64,000 nucleotides of DNA from Heloderma charlesbogerti (Eukaryota > Chordata > Lepidosauria > Squamata > Helodermatidae), in contig JANEZZ010000520.1 of NCBI GenBank assembly GCA_026122225.1, forward strand, positions 930,001 through 994,000, written 5' to 3'. A program made the translations under genes and the position numbers. Below, piece after piece: positions 30,643-45,600 of this stretch. Numbering within the stretch: position 1 is the first letter of the stretch; each line of letters begins with the position of its first letter. Under the pieces are notes generated by a model that was given only the letters and a program-made list of their open reading frames with translations, was not told where the DNA came from and ran no database searches.

Positions 30643-33600
30643 GTAAGACTAAAAGCAAGACTAGAATGAATAGATGCAAGGGATTGCTTTCAATTGATCA
30701 CTTTTCTAAACCAGGAGTCAAAGCATTCAATGACATACATGAATAGGAGGCAGTGGTGCTATTATTATAGAGGATTCTATTGATAAGTTACCTGGTAAAT
30801 CCATCACATTGTTTTTGACACTTTCTGGCTGGAATGCCCAGTAAATATTATTTTCCAGAAAGAAGGAAAGGAAAGGAAAGGAACACAATGTGATTACACA
30901 GTGGCAATGGGTGGTTTGAAATACAGTCTATTAAGGCAAAATTGAATGGTTTGATCTTTCTGTCCTTGTCTGTTGCACTTTGCAGTACTTCTTGGGTCCA
31001 TGGTTCCTTACTTTCCATGCCACTGTTCCTGACTTGGTTCCCTACTTTTCATGGCACTGTTGACCAGACAATCTCTTTCTTGGTGTATAGAACCTTAAAC
31101 TGAATACATTTTCATCTCTGTGAACTGCAAACAAAACAAAATGCCAACTTGCAGTGATCCTAGGGGCAGGTCCCCTCCTTACATCATCCTCAACATTCTT
31201 GCATGAAACTCTTCTAGGCTGGAGCCCAACTCAGTAATGAAACTTTTTTTTTTAATGTTGCACATTTCCCTTTAAATATGCTTCTATGTAAAACTATAAA
31301 TTCTTCAACTGTAGTCAATTTGAAAATTAAATATGTTCCATGAAGTTTTTGAAGGACATACAAATTGTCTCGCTGGATCAGTCCAAAGGTCCATGTAGTT
31401 CAGGATTCCAAGAGTGCATAGATGGATTCCTGTAGAAGCCCATGAGAAGGTCATGAAGGTGATGACCCTGTAGTTTCTCCCTAGAATCACAGGTATACTG
31501 CCTCTGAACACAGAGGCTCTATTTACTTATCATTGCTACTAGCCATTGATACATTATGATACTCCATGAAGATAGACAGTTATACTAACTCTTCTGGCTT
31601 CAAAATATATTTTTCATATTCTACCTTGAAAGTTCTTGTTTCATAAATGACTTTTTTCTTATTTCTCAGATCAGAACCATTTGAGTCCTTCAGGCAACTT
31701 AGTAGGTAAGTCTATGGAACATGTATTATTCTGCCTACTTACCAAAAGTATGCAGTGCATTATCTGACACTCTCTTGTGGTGCATATTTCGGTTCTTCTA
31801 GGTTGTGGTTTCTTATTATTTGTCCTTTTTATTTTCCACCTGTAATTATTTGCTGTTACAATTGCTCCCAAGACTGCCAAAACCATTTGAAGCACATAGT
31901 TTAGGTTAAAAAAAAACAACAACACTTAGTCTGAACAGTCCTAAATTTGTTCCTTTTGTATTGTCTGCTGCACCTAATGACCCATTTGACAATAACCACA
32001 CAAGAGAACGTATCCTTGGAAGATGAATTTGTAGAACAACTCTGTAAAGAAATATGTACAATTAAAGTTTTCATTTAAACTTCACAGGCTAATTTGTAGC
32101 CCTGTTTACAGCACAATCCTATACACATCTACTCAGAAGTAAGTGCTACTCAAGGGGACTTACTTCTGAGTAGACACATATTGGATTGCGTTGTAAGACA
32201 TGGCAAAGGGACTGTATCAATATATCCAATATAAGAATCTGGCTACAGAATCACAAAATTAACTGTGATACTGTGTTTTGCTATGAAAGTTGCTGCTAAA
32301 TAACTTTTCAGCCTCATATCCAGTAGTAGTTTTGGGTTCCATAAAAAGCTACAGGCAAAAATGTAAACAAGAAGGTAATGAATCTTAAAATATCCATCCT
32401 GTATGTCTTGCCAATGGCTTCTTTGAGCTTAAGTATGTATTGGCCCTTTCCCAAGAGGTACAGGTGTTCATTGTTCACTGTTCATGATGAAAAAGATGTG
32501 GATAAACTAAGAATAACACAAATCGTCATGTCTGTTTCTCAGATTACAAACCAGCTTATACAGAAGCCCTACGCAGGAGTTCACCTGTAACACGAGTGCA
32601 GCTAGGATCAGGATGGGACATGGGCAAGCACACAAGCCCCGCCCACCCCCAAACACACCCAGCTGCATTAAAGGCGATACACTGAGAGTGGAGATCTGAA
32701 CAGGGGGTTGTAAGCGCATTCGGCTGAACGGGTTTGCAGGTTTTGTAATCACAAGAACTTCGTCTTTCCAATTCCAGAAGCTTTGTAGCTGCATCCAACT
32801 GTGAAAGCAGCGAACGTGCTTACAAACCCCTGTTCAGACCTTTGTGTTCAATGCTCAAAGATCTTTAACTCAGCCAGGGACATTCCCGGCTGGGGCTTAC
32901 ATGCTGGCCCAGGTCCCATCCCACTTTCATTGTACGTGCGTTGCAGGCCAATGCTTCCATTGCCCTATAACAGGGGTAGGTAACTTCTGACCCTCCAAAG
33001 GTTTTGGCCTACAACTCCCCTCAGGCCTAGACAGCATAGCCAGTGGTGTGGGATGATGGGAGTTGTAGGCAAAAACATCTGACGTGCCAGAAGTTACATC
33101 TAAAATCTTCATGTTACGGCTAAACTATACATGATGCTTAAATGCACTGAGATGATAGATAGATGATAGATGATAGACAGACAGACAGACTGACTGACTT
33201 TAAATTGCAGTCACCGGGTCAGGGACTGATCACAACCAGAACCACAGAGCGTGGGGGGGAATAAGCATTTAACCCACTCCTCCTGGAGTGCAGTCCCAAT
33301 GAACCCTCCCCTTCAGTTGCTATGTGGCTGAAGAAGGAAGCTCCTATTGACAACAATGAGAACTTCCCTCCTCAACCAAATAGGAGCTGGGCAGGTAATT
33401 TTCCTCAAGACCATGGCATGGCCCATCCTGATTGGGCCTCCCCACGTCTGGAAGTTAAAGTGAAAAAGCAATACAGGAAACCTCAAGTGATGAGTTTAGC
33501 ATCAGCTGTATTTTGGTCTAAATATGTCTTTGTCAGGTGTTGGAGCTTTGAAAATCTCATAATTCTCCTTTGTGAATTATGATGTCAAATATTCTTCAGA

Positions 33601-36600
33601 CCTTCTCTTTTTCCTCAAATATCTGAATATTCAGCAAATATTCACCACTGCATTTGCCACCCAATGATATTTGATTTCAGCATTTAATATTTCACAGTTA
33701 ACATTCTGCGGCATTAGATGGTTGACAGGCCATGCCATTAAGAATGGAACAGAATTGACAGCTGGTATGGGATAGTACGTCACTGTGGTTTTCAGACTTT
33801 CTACCTTTAGGGAACTCTTACCACACTGACATCTACCAAGACACGTCCACATGTCTGCACTTCAGCACTGCAGAGGACTCTGGTCATGTTCTAAGACAGC
33901 CTTCCCTCACCTGGTGCCTTCCAGATGTGTCAGACTACAAGCCCCATCATCCCCAGCTGGCATTTTGTCCGACACATCTGGAGGTCACCAGAAGGAAGGC
34001 TGCTCTAGGATGCCAATTCAGTTTGTGTGGGGCACTTTGGGGCTTCACCATTGCCTATTGTGAACTGACAGCATGTCCTAGAACATGGCCAGCATTCTCC
34101 AGTGGCTGCACACTGCAGCAGCAGATCAGTTCAGATCAGGCTTGAGCTCTAATAGCATTGAGTGCTTGTTCCGGGAACATGCCTTTGCAGAACTGAAATA
34201 TGCACTAAAAGTGATGTTTTCTACCTAGTCTTAAGGTCTGCCAGGACAGAACAGGCATACAGACTAGAATAGAACGTATCAGCAGCTCTAGTTCTGCAGC
34301 ATCAACAAATCTGATGTTACACCCAACACTGAAATAGAAGTAGGCCAGCCTCACAAGGAGATATATTTGCACCACAGTTTAGGGTTGATGTGTTTTAGCT
34401 CACTCAATAAAACTGGAAACAGAATAGGTGAATTGAATCCCTTTTGTGCCCTTTTAAGTGAACTGTGGTGCTGCGAATGTAATTGCTACTGTTGTTGTTG
34501 TTGTTCAGTCGTTCAGTCGTGTCTGACTCTTCGTGACCCCATGGACCATAGCACGCCAGGCCTTCCTGTCCTGCGCTCTCTCCCGGAGTGTGCTCAAGTT
34601 CATATTCATTGCATCCGTGATGCTATCTAGCCATCTCATCCTCTGTTGTCCCCTTCTCTTTTTGCCTTCAGTCTTTCCCAGCATCAGGGTCTTTTCCAGG
34701 GAGTTTTCTCTTCGCATTAGGTGGCCAAAATATTTGAGCTTCAGCTTCAGGATCTGTCCTTCCAATGAGCACTCAGGGTTGATTTCCTCTAGGATTGACT
34801 GATTTGACCTCCTTGCAGTCCAGGGGACTCGTAAGAGTCTTCTCCAGCACCACAGTTCGAAAGCATCAATTCTTTGGCGCTCAGCCTTCCTTATAGTCCA
34901 GCTCTCACAGCCATACATTACTACTGGGAAAACCATAGCTTTGATTAGACGGACCTTTGTCGGCAAGGTGATGTCTCTGCTTCTTACTATGCTGTCTAGG
35001 TTTGCCATAGCTTTCCTCCCAAGGAACAAGCGTCTTTTAATTTCATGGCTACAGTCACCGTCTGCGGTGATCTTGGAGCCCAAGAAAGTAAAATCTGTCA
35101 CTGCTTCCATTTCTTCCCCTTCTATATGCCAGGAAGTGATGGGGCCAGATGCCATGATCTTCGTTTTTTTAATGTTGAGTTTCAAACCAGCTTTTGCACT
35201 CTCCTCTTTCACCCTCAACAAGAGGCTCTTGAGATCCTCTTCGCTTTCTGCCATTAGGGTGGTATCGTCTGCATATCAGAGGTTGTTGATAATTCTCCCG
35301 GAAATCTTAATTCTGACCTGTGATTCATCCAACCCAGCGTTTCTCATGATGTACTCTGCATATAAGTTAAATAAGCAGGGCGACAATATGCAGCCTTGTC
35401 GTACTCCTTTCCCAGTTTTGAACCACTCGGTTGTTCCATGTCTGGTTCTTACTGTTGCTTCTTGACCCTCGTACAGGTTTCTCAGGGACAGGTAAGGTGG
35501 TCTGGTACTCCCATCACTTTAAGAATTTGCCACAGTTTGTTGTGATCCACACAATCAAAGGCTTTAGCGTAGTCAATGAAGCAGAAATAGACGTTTTTCT
35601 GGAATTCTCTTGCTTTCTCCATGATGCAGCGAATGTTGGCGATTTGATCTCTAGTTCCTCTGCCTCTTCGAAACCCAGCTTGTACTTCCGGTAGTTCTCG
35701 GTTCGCATACTGCTGAAGCCTAGCTTGTAGGATTTGGAGCATCACCTTGCTGGCATGTGAAATGAGCGCAATTGTGCGGTAGTTTGAACACTCTTTGGCG
35801 TTGCCCTTCTTTGGAATTGGAATGTAAACTGACCTTTTCCAGTCTTGTGGCCATTGTTGAGTGTTCCAAATTTGTTGGCATATTGAATGCAGCACTTTGA
35901 CAGCATCATCTTTTAGGATTTTAAATAGCTCAGCTGGAATACTGTCATCTCCGCTAGCTTTGTTGTTACTAATGCTTCCTAAGGCCCACTTGACTTCACT
36001 CTCGAGGATGTCCGGCTCAAGTTCAGTGACCGCGCTATCATGGCTATCAGGGACATTCAGATCTTCCCTGTATAGTTCTTCTGTGTATTCTTTCCACCTC
36101 TTCTTAATCTCATCTGCTTCTGTTAGGTCCCTGCCTTCTTTGTCCTTTATCATGCCCGTCTTTGCCAAAACGTTCCCTTGAGATCTCCGATTTTCTTGAA
36201 GAGATCTCTAGACTTTCCCATTCTGTTGTTTTCCTCGATTTCTTTGCATTGCTCATTTAAGAAGGCCTTCTTGTCTCTCCTTGCTCTTCTCTGGAACTCT
36301 GCATTCAGTTGGATATATCTTCCCCTTTCTCCCTTGCTTTTCGCTTCCCTTCTTTCCTCAGCTACTTGGAAAGCCTCCTCAGACAGCCACTTGGCTTTCT
36401 TGCATTTCTTTTTCTTTGGGATGGATTGAGTTGCTGCCTCCTGAACAATGTTACAGACCTCCATCCATAGTTCCTCAGGTACTCTGTCTATCAGGTCTAA
36501 TCCCTGAAATCTATTCGTCACCTCCACTGTATATTCATAAGGGATATGATTGAGTTCATACCGGAATGGTTTAGTGGTTTTCCCTACGTTCTTCAATTTA

Positions 36601-39600
36601 AGCTGACATTTTGCAACAAGAAGCTCATGATCTGAGCCACAGTCAGCTCCAGGTCTTGTTTTGACTGACTGTATAGAGCTTCTCCATCTTTGGCTGCAAA
36701 GGACATAATCAATCTGATTTCGATATTGACCATCTGGTGATGTGCATGTGTAGAGTCGCCTCTTGTGCTGTTGGAAAAGAGTGTTTGCTATGATCAGCGT
36801 GTTCTCTTTGCAAAACTCTATTAGCTTTTGTCCTGCTTCATTTTGTACACCAAGGCCATGCTTGCCTGTTATCCCAGTGATTTCTTGACTTCCTGCTTTA
36901 GCATTCCAATCCCCTATGATGAAGAGGATATCTTTTTTTGGTGTTAGTTCTAGAAGGTGTTGTAGGTCTTCATAGAACCGATCAACCTCAGCTTCTTCGG
37001 CATCAGTGGTTGGGGCATAGACTTGAATTACTGTGATGTTGAATGGTTTGCCTTGGATTCGTACTGAGATCATTCTATCGTTTTTAAGATTGTACCCCAG
37101 TACTGCTTTTCCCACCCTTTTGTTGACTGTGAGTGCTACTCCATTTCTTCGACAGGATTCTTGCCCACATTAGTAGATATGATAGTCACCTGAATTAAAT
37201 TCGCCCATGCCTGTCCATTTTAGTTCGCTGATTCCCAAGATGTCGATGTTCAATCTTGCCATCTCATGTTTGACCACCTCCAGCTTACCTTGATTCATTG
37301 ATCTGACATTCCAGGTTCCTAAACAATATTGTTCTTTACAGCATCGGATTTTCTTTTCACCACCAGACACATCCACAGCTGAGTGTCCTTTCGGCTTTGG
37401 CCCAGCCGCTTCACTCTTTCTGGCACTACTTGGAAATACCCTCTGCTCTTCCCCAGTAGTATATTGGACACCTTCCGACCTGAGGGGCTCATCTTCCGGC
37501 GTCATCTCTTTTAGCCTTGTGATACGTTCCATGGGGTTTTCTTGGCAAGAATACTGGAGTGGGTTGCCATTTCCTTCTCCAGTGGACCACATTTTGCCAG
37601 AACTCTCTGCCATGACCTGTCCGTCTTGGGTGGCCCTGCACGGCATAGCTTATGGCTTCACTGAGTTACGCAAGCCCCTTCGCCACAACAAGGCAGTGAT
37701 CCATGAAGGGGAATTGCTACTGTAGAGCCCCATAATACTATAAATATTTTTTTGTCTTGTGAACATAACACTTCTGGCTCATCACATATGATGGACACCG
37801 TCTCTATATTACTGCAACGTTTCACCGCTCTTTCTGTGCTAGAAAAATATCTTCTATAAGAAAGATATAAGAAAGCCTGAGCTGCCAAGCGATTAGGCAA
37901 ATTGTGTTAAACTCATAAATTGACATTGTATTTTTAAATTCCAGAGGGGTTGCTGGTGCGTTAGGCTGCTGCAACAAAAACAACAGAGTGTCTTGCGGCA
38001 CCTGGAAGCCTAACGGATTTACTGTGGTGGCATAAGCTTTCATAGTCTAGAGTCCAGATCATCAGAGGCATGTAGTGTTCTCCTCACCCAGCAGTTATAT
38101 ACAAACATGCAGGGGTATCGAGAAAACAGTTGTAAACCATGGGCTCAAACAGCCATGAAATGCAAGAGGTACACACCTTATTCAAGCATTATCTTCTCAT
38201 ATGATGATTGACACGTGAGGGGAACAGTGGGGCTGTGCCATCATGACCGCTGCTGGCCCCACCACTTGCCATCCACATGTTGGAGGGAAGGTCTGAACTC
38301 GGAGCAGGCCTGAAATGATAGGAGCTGTAGTCCAGGTTGGAGAAGGCTGCTCTGCTCCATGGAAGCTTATTGCATGATCAGTTTCCTAAGGTGCCACAAG
38401 ATTCTTTGCTGTTCTTGTGTTTTTAATTTACGTTTAAGTGTACTGCAATATTCCACATTCACAATGACCACAGTCCAGCATAGAGCTATGTACACTTAAA
38501 TGCAATACTTTCAATGGGAATTAAACATTCATTACTGTACATTGGATTATGGCCAATGTCTATTCAAATATCCAACTAGATTTAGTAATAAAAAGATTTA
38601 TTTCGAACGGTCATTATGGTATGCAACCACAGAGATTTCAGATTTTGTTTGGCGTGTAGCTATGCCAAGGAAGCTGAGCTAGATAAACTTAAGATCAAAG
38701 TTTATACAATCACAAAGTAACCTGTTTAAAAACCTTATAATAATTATTATAATAATTTTACATGTCAGTTTGTGTTGTGTTAGTTTATATTATGCTGTAC
38801 TGTACAATCCTATACATGTCTGCTTAGAAATAAGCGCAACTCTAGACAAATCAGGAGCAAACCTATCACTGGCAACTGTGCAGCTCATGTGAGTTAAAGT
38901 TAACCTAAACCATTATTGGTTTTAGGTTAAATGTGGTTTTGAATTTGGCTTTAAGGGTTTTTTTAGTTTTAGTTTTTATTTTAGTTTTTCGCAGTTCCCT
39001 ATGGGATTAGCAACTTTTATCTGATGCTTTCTAGTCTTTAAATGGCAGCTGGTAACTCTTCCATTCATTTGAAAAGACTGGGAGGCAGCAAGCATACATA
39101 GCACAGAGAGATGCTATCACTGGCAACCAGCAAAGAGTTAGAGGCCAGTAATCCCATGTCCTAAAAAGCACTGGTGGGGAGTGGAACCTGCCTATCTGCC
39201 TGGGGAGTGGTTGCATTTGAAAGGACAGGAGAGAAAGTTAAAAGAAAGAAAAAAAAAAAACCTCTTTTGGTCCAGAGTGCAGAGGGAACATTTCTCATTA
39301 AAGTACTGGCAACATATGGGCATAGGTTTTAGGGTCCCTCCTTCAGGTGAGCAGCAGCTGTGGGAGAACACATTGTCTAGTTTTTCACTCCTTCAGTTGG
39401 GCAACATCAGCATGAGGTTCCAATGGCCAGTCTCTCTCCTTCAGGCAGGCAGCATCAGCATGAGGCCACGATGATTAGTCATCATTAGGCAAGGAGCATC
39501 AGCATGAGGTCTCAATGGCCAGTCTTTCTCCTCCAGTTCGGCAGCATCAGCATGAGGTCCCAATGGCCAGTCTCTCTCCTTCAGTTGGGCAGCATCAGCA

Positions 39601-42600
39601 TGAAGTCACAATGTCCAGTCTCTCTCCTTCAGGCAGGCAGTATCAGCATGAGGTCCCAATGGCCAGTCTCTCTCCTTCAGATGGGCAGCATCAGCATGAA
39701 GTCACAATGTCCAGTCTCTCTCCTTCAGGCAGGCAGTAAGCATGAGGTCCCAATGGCCAGTCTCTCTCCTTCAGTTGGGCAGCATCAGCATGAGGTCCCA
39801 ATGGCCAGTCTCTCTCCTTCAGTTGGGCAGCATCAGCATGAGGTCCCAATGGCCAGTCTCTCTCCTTCAGTTGGGCAGCATCAACATGAAGTCACAATGT
39901 CCAGTCTCTCTCCTTCAGGCAGGCAGCATCAGCATGAGGCCACAATGATTAGTCGTCATTAGGCACAGAGCATCAGCATGAGGTCCCAATGGCCAGTCTC
40001 TCTCCTTCAGTTGGGCAGCATCAGCATGAAGTTCCAATGGCCAGTTTCTCTTATCCAAGAAAGCAGCATCAGCATGAGGTCCCAATGGGCAACATCTCTC
40101 CTTCATGCAGGCAGCTTCGGCATGTGGTCACAACGGCCTGTCTCTCTTTCGTGGAAGTAAACATCTGCAGCAATATATAGGCACAGTGGCCACATGTGTC
40201 TCTGTCATTGGAATGGGCACCAACATGTGAGCAGGGTAGTGGTGAGCAAAGAAAGGAGGAGAGTCAGCAAGAAGTCATGTGAGCTATTACAGAGCTTCTA
40301 TTTACAATTAGCATATCCTGGCACAAAAAGACAAAAAGGTGGACAGAGGAACGTTGGCAGAACCTCAGATATAACAGGGCAACAACTTGCAGCAGCTGCC
40401 ACAGCTGGGCACGGCTTCAGTGACAAATTGGCAGCTGCAGGCCCGCAGAAGAACTGTCATGGCACCCCAGATACAATAGGGCTTCGCCTTTTGGTGGCTG
40501 CTGTACAGGAGGCAGATTAGAAGAGAGACCAGAAGGCAGTAGGTGGAGTAGGAGTACTGGGCAGGGGTAGACATTGGCACCCCAAATACAGTGGGACTCA
40601 ACTTGCAGGACCTGCTTGCAGGGAGGCAGGTGAGAGAGAGAACAGCTGGCAATTCGTTGACACAAGAGCAGTAGAATAGAGAGAAGAGAAGGAAGAAGTA
40701 GGCAGGCTACGGAGCTACGAGCAACAGGTTATGAGAGGTTATCTGGGGAGGGCACTTCACGACTGGGAATATGTGTACTACTCCCCCCCTCCCAAGTCTC
40801 AATGGAGGGTTAACCTTCAGGAACACCTACTGCTAGGGAAGGGAAAGGATTAGAAATAACTGAGAGTAGGGGAATGCACACAGACAAAGAGAATGAGACC
40901 AGGATGAAATCAGTTATGCCAAGAATTATCTCTGTATGTTTCAGGCCTTGCCTTATGTAGTTTGCATGGCAACTGGCCAGCAGGGATGTCCCCCTTACAG
41001 TACAGACTTGGTCAAAGGAGTGAACGCAGGCCTCTATCCACTTCTTCCATACTTGTTAGTGTGCCTCAAGGTTTTTATGGGGTACTACATCCTAGTTATT
41101 TACAGCCATAACAAGGCTCGCGGAGGGCCTCTACTTTGGCATGGATGATGAGCAATAAAATGTGGAATAGGGACTTTGGTTTCACTGTTTGGTTTGGTTG
41201 TTTGGATGAGAGAGCACTGGCAATTTATCATGTGCTGGTAATATTTGTTTATGTAGCAACAAGCAGGCCATAATGGAAGCAATACTTCCAATGACATACC
41301 TGCAGAAGACAACAGAACAGCTAATCCTCCACCAAATGCCCAAAGAGCACAGCCCACCCCACTCAGGCAGCTTCTAGTCCAAACTGAACTCACTGCTCTC
41401 TGCTTCTGCTCCACGCTCTCTCGAGATGCAGACAATTTACAGTGTTTCTCTGCTTCTCCCACTAGCTCTGATGTCACATTCCAAAAGCAGAGGCAAGAAA
41501 TTCCCAGACCTTTAATAAAAAAAACACAAAACCATCCTCAGTTATTAAAAAATATTTACTTTCTTTTGTCAAGTCCTGGAGTATCCATTAGTCTGTTGGA
41601 TAAAACTATAGCAATAAGCCCATTCTTGCTAATCAAGACAGCAAAACTTATCTTCTTATCTTCGTGTGTGTGTGTGTGTGTGTGTATGTGTGTGTGTGTA
41701 TGATCATATTACAGTCAGGGCCAGAAATATTGGAACAAGGACAACTGTTTTGGCAGCTGGCCTCTGTACACCACCACATTGAAGTTGAAGGGAAACACAC
41801 CCAGATGGGAGCGAAGTCAGGACTTTCAGCTGTAATTCAAGGGGTTTGACAAAAGTGGGGCACTAACCATTTAGGAAGGACAGCCAGTGGCATATACACA
41901 CAGCCATCGTTGGTGGCTCATAAGTAATGGAACAAACCAACATCATTTCAAACTTAAGGATCGCCTTTAATATCTGGATGAAAATCCTTTGCAGTCAATG
42001 ACTGCCTGAAGCCTGGAACCCATGGAAATGACCAAATGCGGAGTTTCCTCCCTCGAGATGCTTTGCCAGGCCTTCACTGCAGCTGCCTTCAGCTCCTGCT
42101 TGTTTGTGGGTCTTTCTGCCTTCAGTCTTGTCTTCAGTAAGTGAAAAGCATGCTCTATTGGGTTGAGATCAGGTGACTGACTTGGCCATTGAAGAACATC
42201 CCACTTCTTTGCCTTGAGAAACTCTTGGGTAGCTTTTGCTGTATGTTTTGGGTCATTATCCATCTGCAATATGAAGCGCCGTCCTATCAGTTTGGCAGCA
42301 TTCTCCTGAATCTGAGCAGAAAGTATAGCCCTATACACTTCAGAATTCATCCTGCTGCTTTGATCAGCAGTCAGGTCATCAGTAAACACCAGTGACCTGG
42401 TTCCATTGGCAGCCATACATGCCCATGCCATAACACTGCCTCCACCATGTTTGACAGATGATGTGGTATGCTTTGGATCATGAGCTGTTCCTTTCCTTCT
42501 CCATACTTTTCTCCTCCCATCATTCTGGTACAAGTTAATCTTGGTTTCATCAGTCCAAAGAAACTTATTCCAGAACTGGGCAGGCTTTTTTAAGTGTTTG

Positions 42601-45600
42601 GTGGCAAAGGCTAACCTGCCCTGTCTGTTCTTGAGCATTACCAGTGGTTTGCATTCATAAAGCCGTCTCTTGACTGTAGATGTTGACAATGACATGCCTA
42701 CCTCCTCAAGAGCGTTCTTGACCTGGCTAGATGTTGTGAAAGGGTTCCTCTTCACCATGAGCAGAATTCTGCAGTCATCCACTTTAGTTGCCTTCCGTGG
42801 TCTTCCAGGCCTTTTGCTGTTGCTGAGCTTGCCAGTTAATTCCTTCTTTTTCAGGATGTTCCAAACTGTTGTGTTGGCCACTCCCAATGTTTTTGCTATC
42901 TCTCTGATGGGTCTATGTTGTTTCCTCAGCCTAATGATGGCCTCCTTCACTCGCATGGACACCTCTTTGGACCTCATGTTGGGAGTTCCAGTGAACAGCT
43001 ACCAAATGCAAATGTAACACTCAGAACCACCCGCAGGCCTTTTATCTGCTTGATTGGTCATGGAGTACCCAGGAAACAGGCCACACCTGGCCATGCAGCT
43101 GCTTGTCAGCCATTCGTTCCATTATGAGCCACCAACGATGGGGGGGGGGTGTATGCCACTGGCTGTACTTCTTGAATGGTTAGTGCCCCCCTTTTGTCAC
43201 ACCCCTTGAATTACAGCTGGAAGTCCTGACTTTGCTCCCATCTGGTTGTGTTTCCTTTCAACATCAATGTGGTGGTGTACAGAGGCCAACCGCCAAAACA
43301 GTTATCCTTGTTCCAATATTTCTGGCCCTGAATGTATATTGTATTCTATTATATATAAACAGAAGTTGTTTGTATGTCCTCAGTGGACTTGAAAATTGTA
43401 CATACTATCGTTATGAAATGTTTGTTATACCTCTATCTGGGATGGTTTTAGGCATAGTGAAACTTTCATCTGCCATCTTGAAACAAAATGGTGGCCAATC
43501 AAAATGTTTAAAGATTTACTGCATCAATATCATTTGACCGATTTCAGCCAAACTTCGCATGCTGATTTAGCACTGCAGAGAACAACTTTTAACCATACAT
43601 ATTAACCATATGATTATCTATAATCATAAAAGAGGATGTGTCTCTGTCTGTCTGTCTGTCATCACCATAGCTGCAGGACTGTAAAAGTTAGACACCTGGA
43701 ATGTGGCATGTACACTAGGGAGACTGTAGGAATTTGCACTTCAGGGTTGTTTTGTTTTTAAAATGCATTAATTTTAATTTATGTGTGTCTGTGTGGTTGA
43801 AGCCTGAGGTTAGATTTTCAGCCACTAGGGGCAGACTTCACTAACTAGCACGTAGCTTTGCACTCCATACAGTTTGAAGCCACAACTGATTCATAGGTTG
43901 AGGGACACAGTTATACACCTGACCGTCTCCCTGCTATGGGGCAGCCTCTCTCAAGAACAGAGCCCTTCCTCACGGGGCTTTAGGGGTACACTATGGCGGG
44001 GACTGTGCTTAGGTATGTCAGTGGGCGTGGCTTCACTCATATGTGGTGGGTACAATGTGTCCAACTCTGTCAGCTGTGTAAGTTTCCTTGAAGGCTTCAG
44101 TGTATCAACATAAAGGCTATTCCCACCCATGTGACCTGGGTCCATTCATTAGAAATAGTATGACCCTTGCTCCGAAACTCTTTTCTGTTGCTTATGTTTT
44201 TAAAAGGAATTTGAGGAATAGCTAACCACAGAACTTGCTGATGCTACAAGCACAAACTCTTAAACTTACAAAAGTGTTATTTAGTTGAGTCAACAATCTC
44301 AAAATGGATTCAAATGAATCCCTCTCCCCTGCCCCCATTGTACAATTACAGGACAGGGCATGGAACTATGTTGTCTGAAAGTGTCCTGGCCCACGATAAA
44401 CTCAGATGACACCATGGTTATGACAAACTGCTAAAAATTACTTTCTGAAGACATGATGGTTTCAAAGTCCGTCACATGAAACAATCCAGTTCCACATGAA
44501 TGTCAACATGATTCAAAACAGGAACACCCAGGTCATCTCTGAAATCACCCTCAGCACAACTCCATTTACTTCCAGGCATCTCGGAATCCCAGGAATAAAA
44601 TGTAAAATGCGCATTATTTCCTTCACAGGGACGTTGAAACAATAAAGATGTTATTTATGAAGTATTTCACAACAGATTATTGTTATATTCATCTGGCTTC
44701 GCCTCCAGGAAGTATTTGAAGACTGAAGTACTTTTCCGGTAGTACCTGCATACAGGAAAATAGTACACCCCACTTAGCCAGGTTAAAATGTCAAGTCACT
44801 TCTTGTAGTGAAATGGTTGACGCATGCTGGATGTATCAATGGCAAAACCAATACCGTCGGCAAATGTAGTAGGAAATGAGCAAACTCAGTCCTCAGACCA
44901 GCCCTTCTCAATCACCAGGACTGCCAGATTTAATACAGGGCAGGGTTCTTGTATAAATTAAGTTAATAAATTAAAAGATATTTGTTGCATGAAATGGAAA
45001 ACATTGACAGATGCCACTTCTGTTGTTGCAACATTGCAATAGGAAAAATTGCTGCATCTTTGATGCAGCTGTTAAAGAAGTGTGAGACTGCTTCATCACA
45101 AACCTAGAAACCCTACCACTGGACTCAGAAGATTCTGGTGCTCCTTTTCTCCCTCCTGGTCATTCCGAGTGGAGCTTCACTGCAGCTTCCTGCTACATTT
45201 CTGTCCTCCACACCTCCTGTCCTTCCTATTGACAGAGTCATGGTTCCCAGAGTGATGGGCTTCCTTATATTTGGCCTTTGGGATAATGGGGTAAATGAAT
45301 TTGCCAAAATTTAGCTCATTATAGGTAGGCTGTGATATCTCTCTTTGTAGATTATCTGTGTGAGTGACATTTAGACATTGTAGATCTTTGATTTACTAGC
45401 AACAATTTTGGGAGTAAGCTATCAAGAAGTAATATAGTCTAAATGCAGACAATATGAACTTGGCCAACTTTTTTTTAAAAAAACAACAACTCCTAAGTAA
45501 TTCTTGGATTCATGCGTTTGTTTGTTTAAAATCTGAATGATTCCAACACTATTTGAAAAAAGTTGTGAATTTCAGCTAATTTAATATTTATTGTGTCTTC

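Noticed and set aside
39504..39962. 152-codon frame of [16 protein letters not shown] repeats
   Set aside because: A 48-bp minisatellite necessarily keeps frames open; no splice sites or start context support it.
39390..40125. CRISPR-like array
   Set aside because: Units are contiguous with no unique spacers, and the genome is vertebrate.
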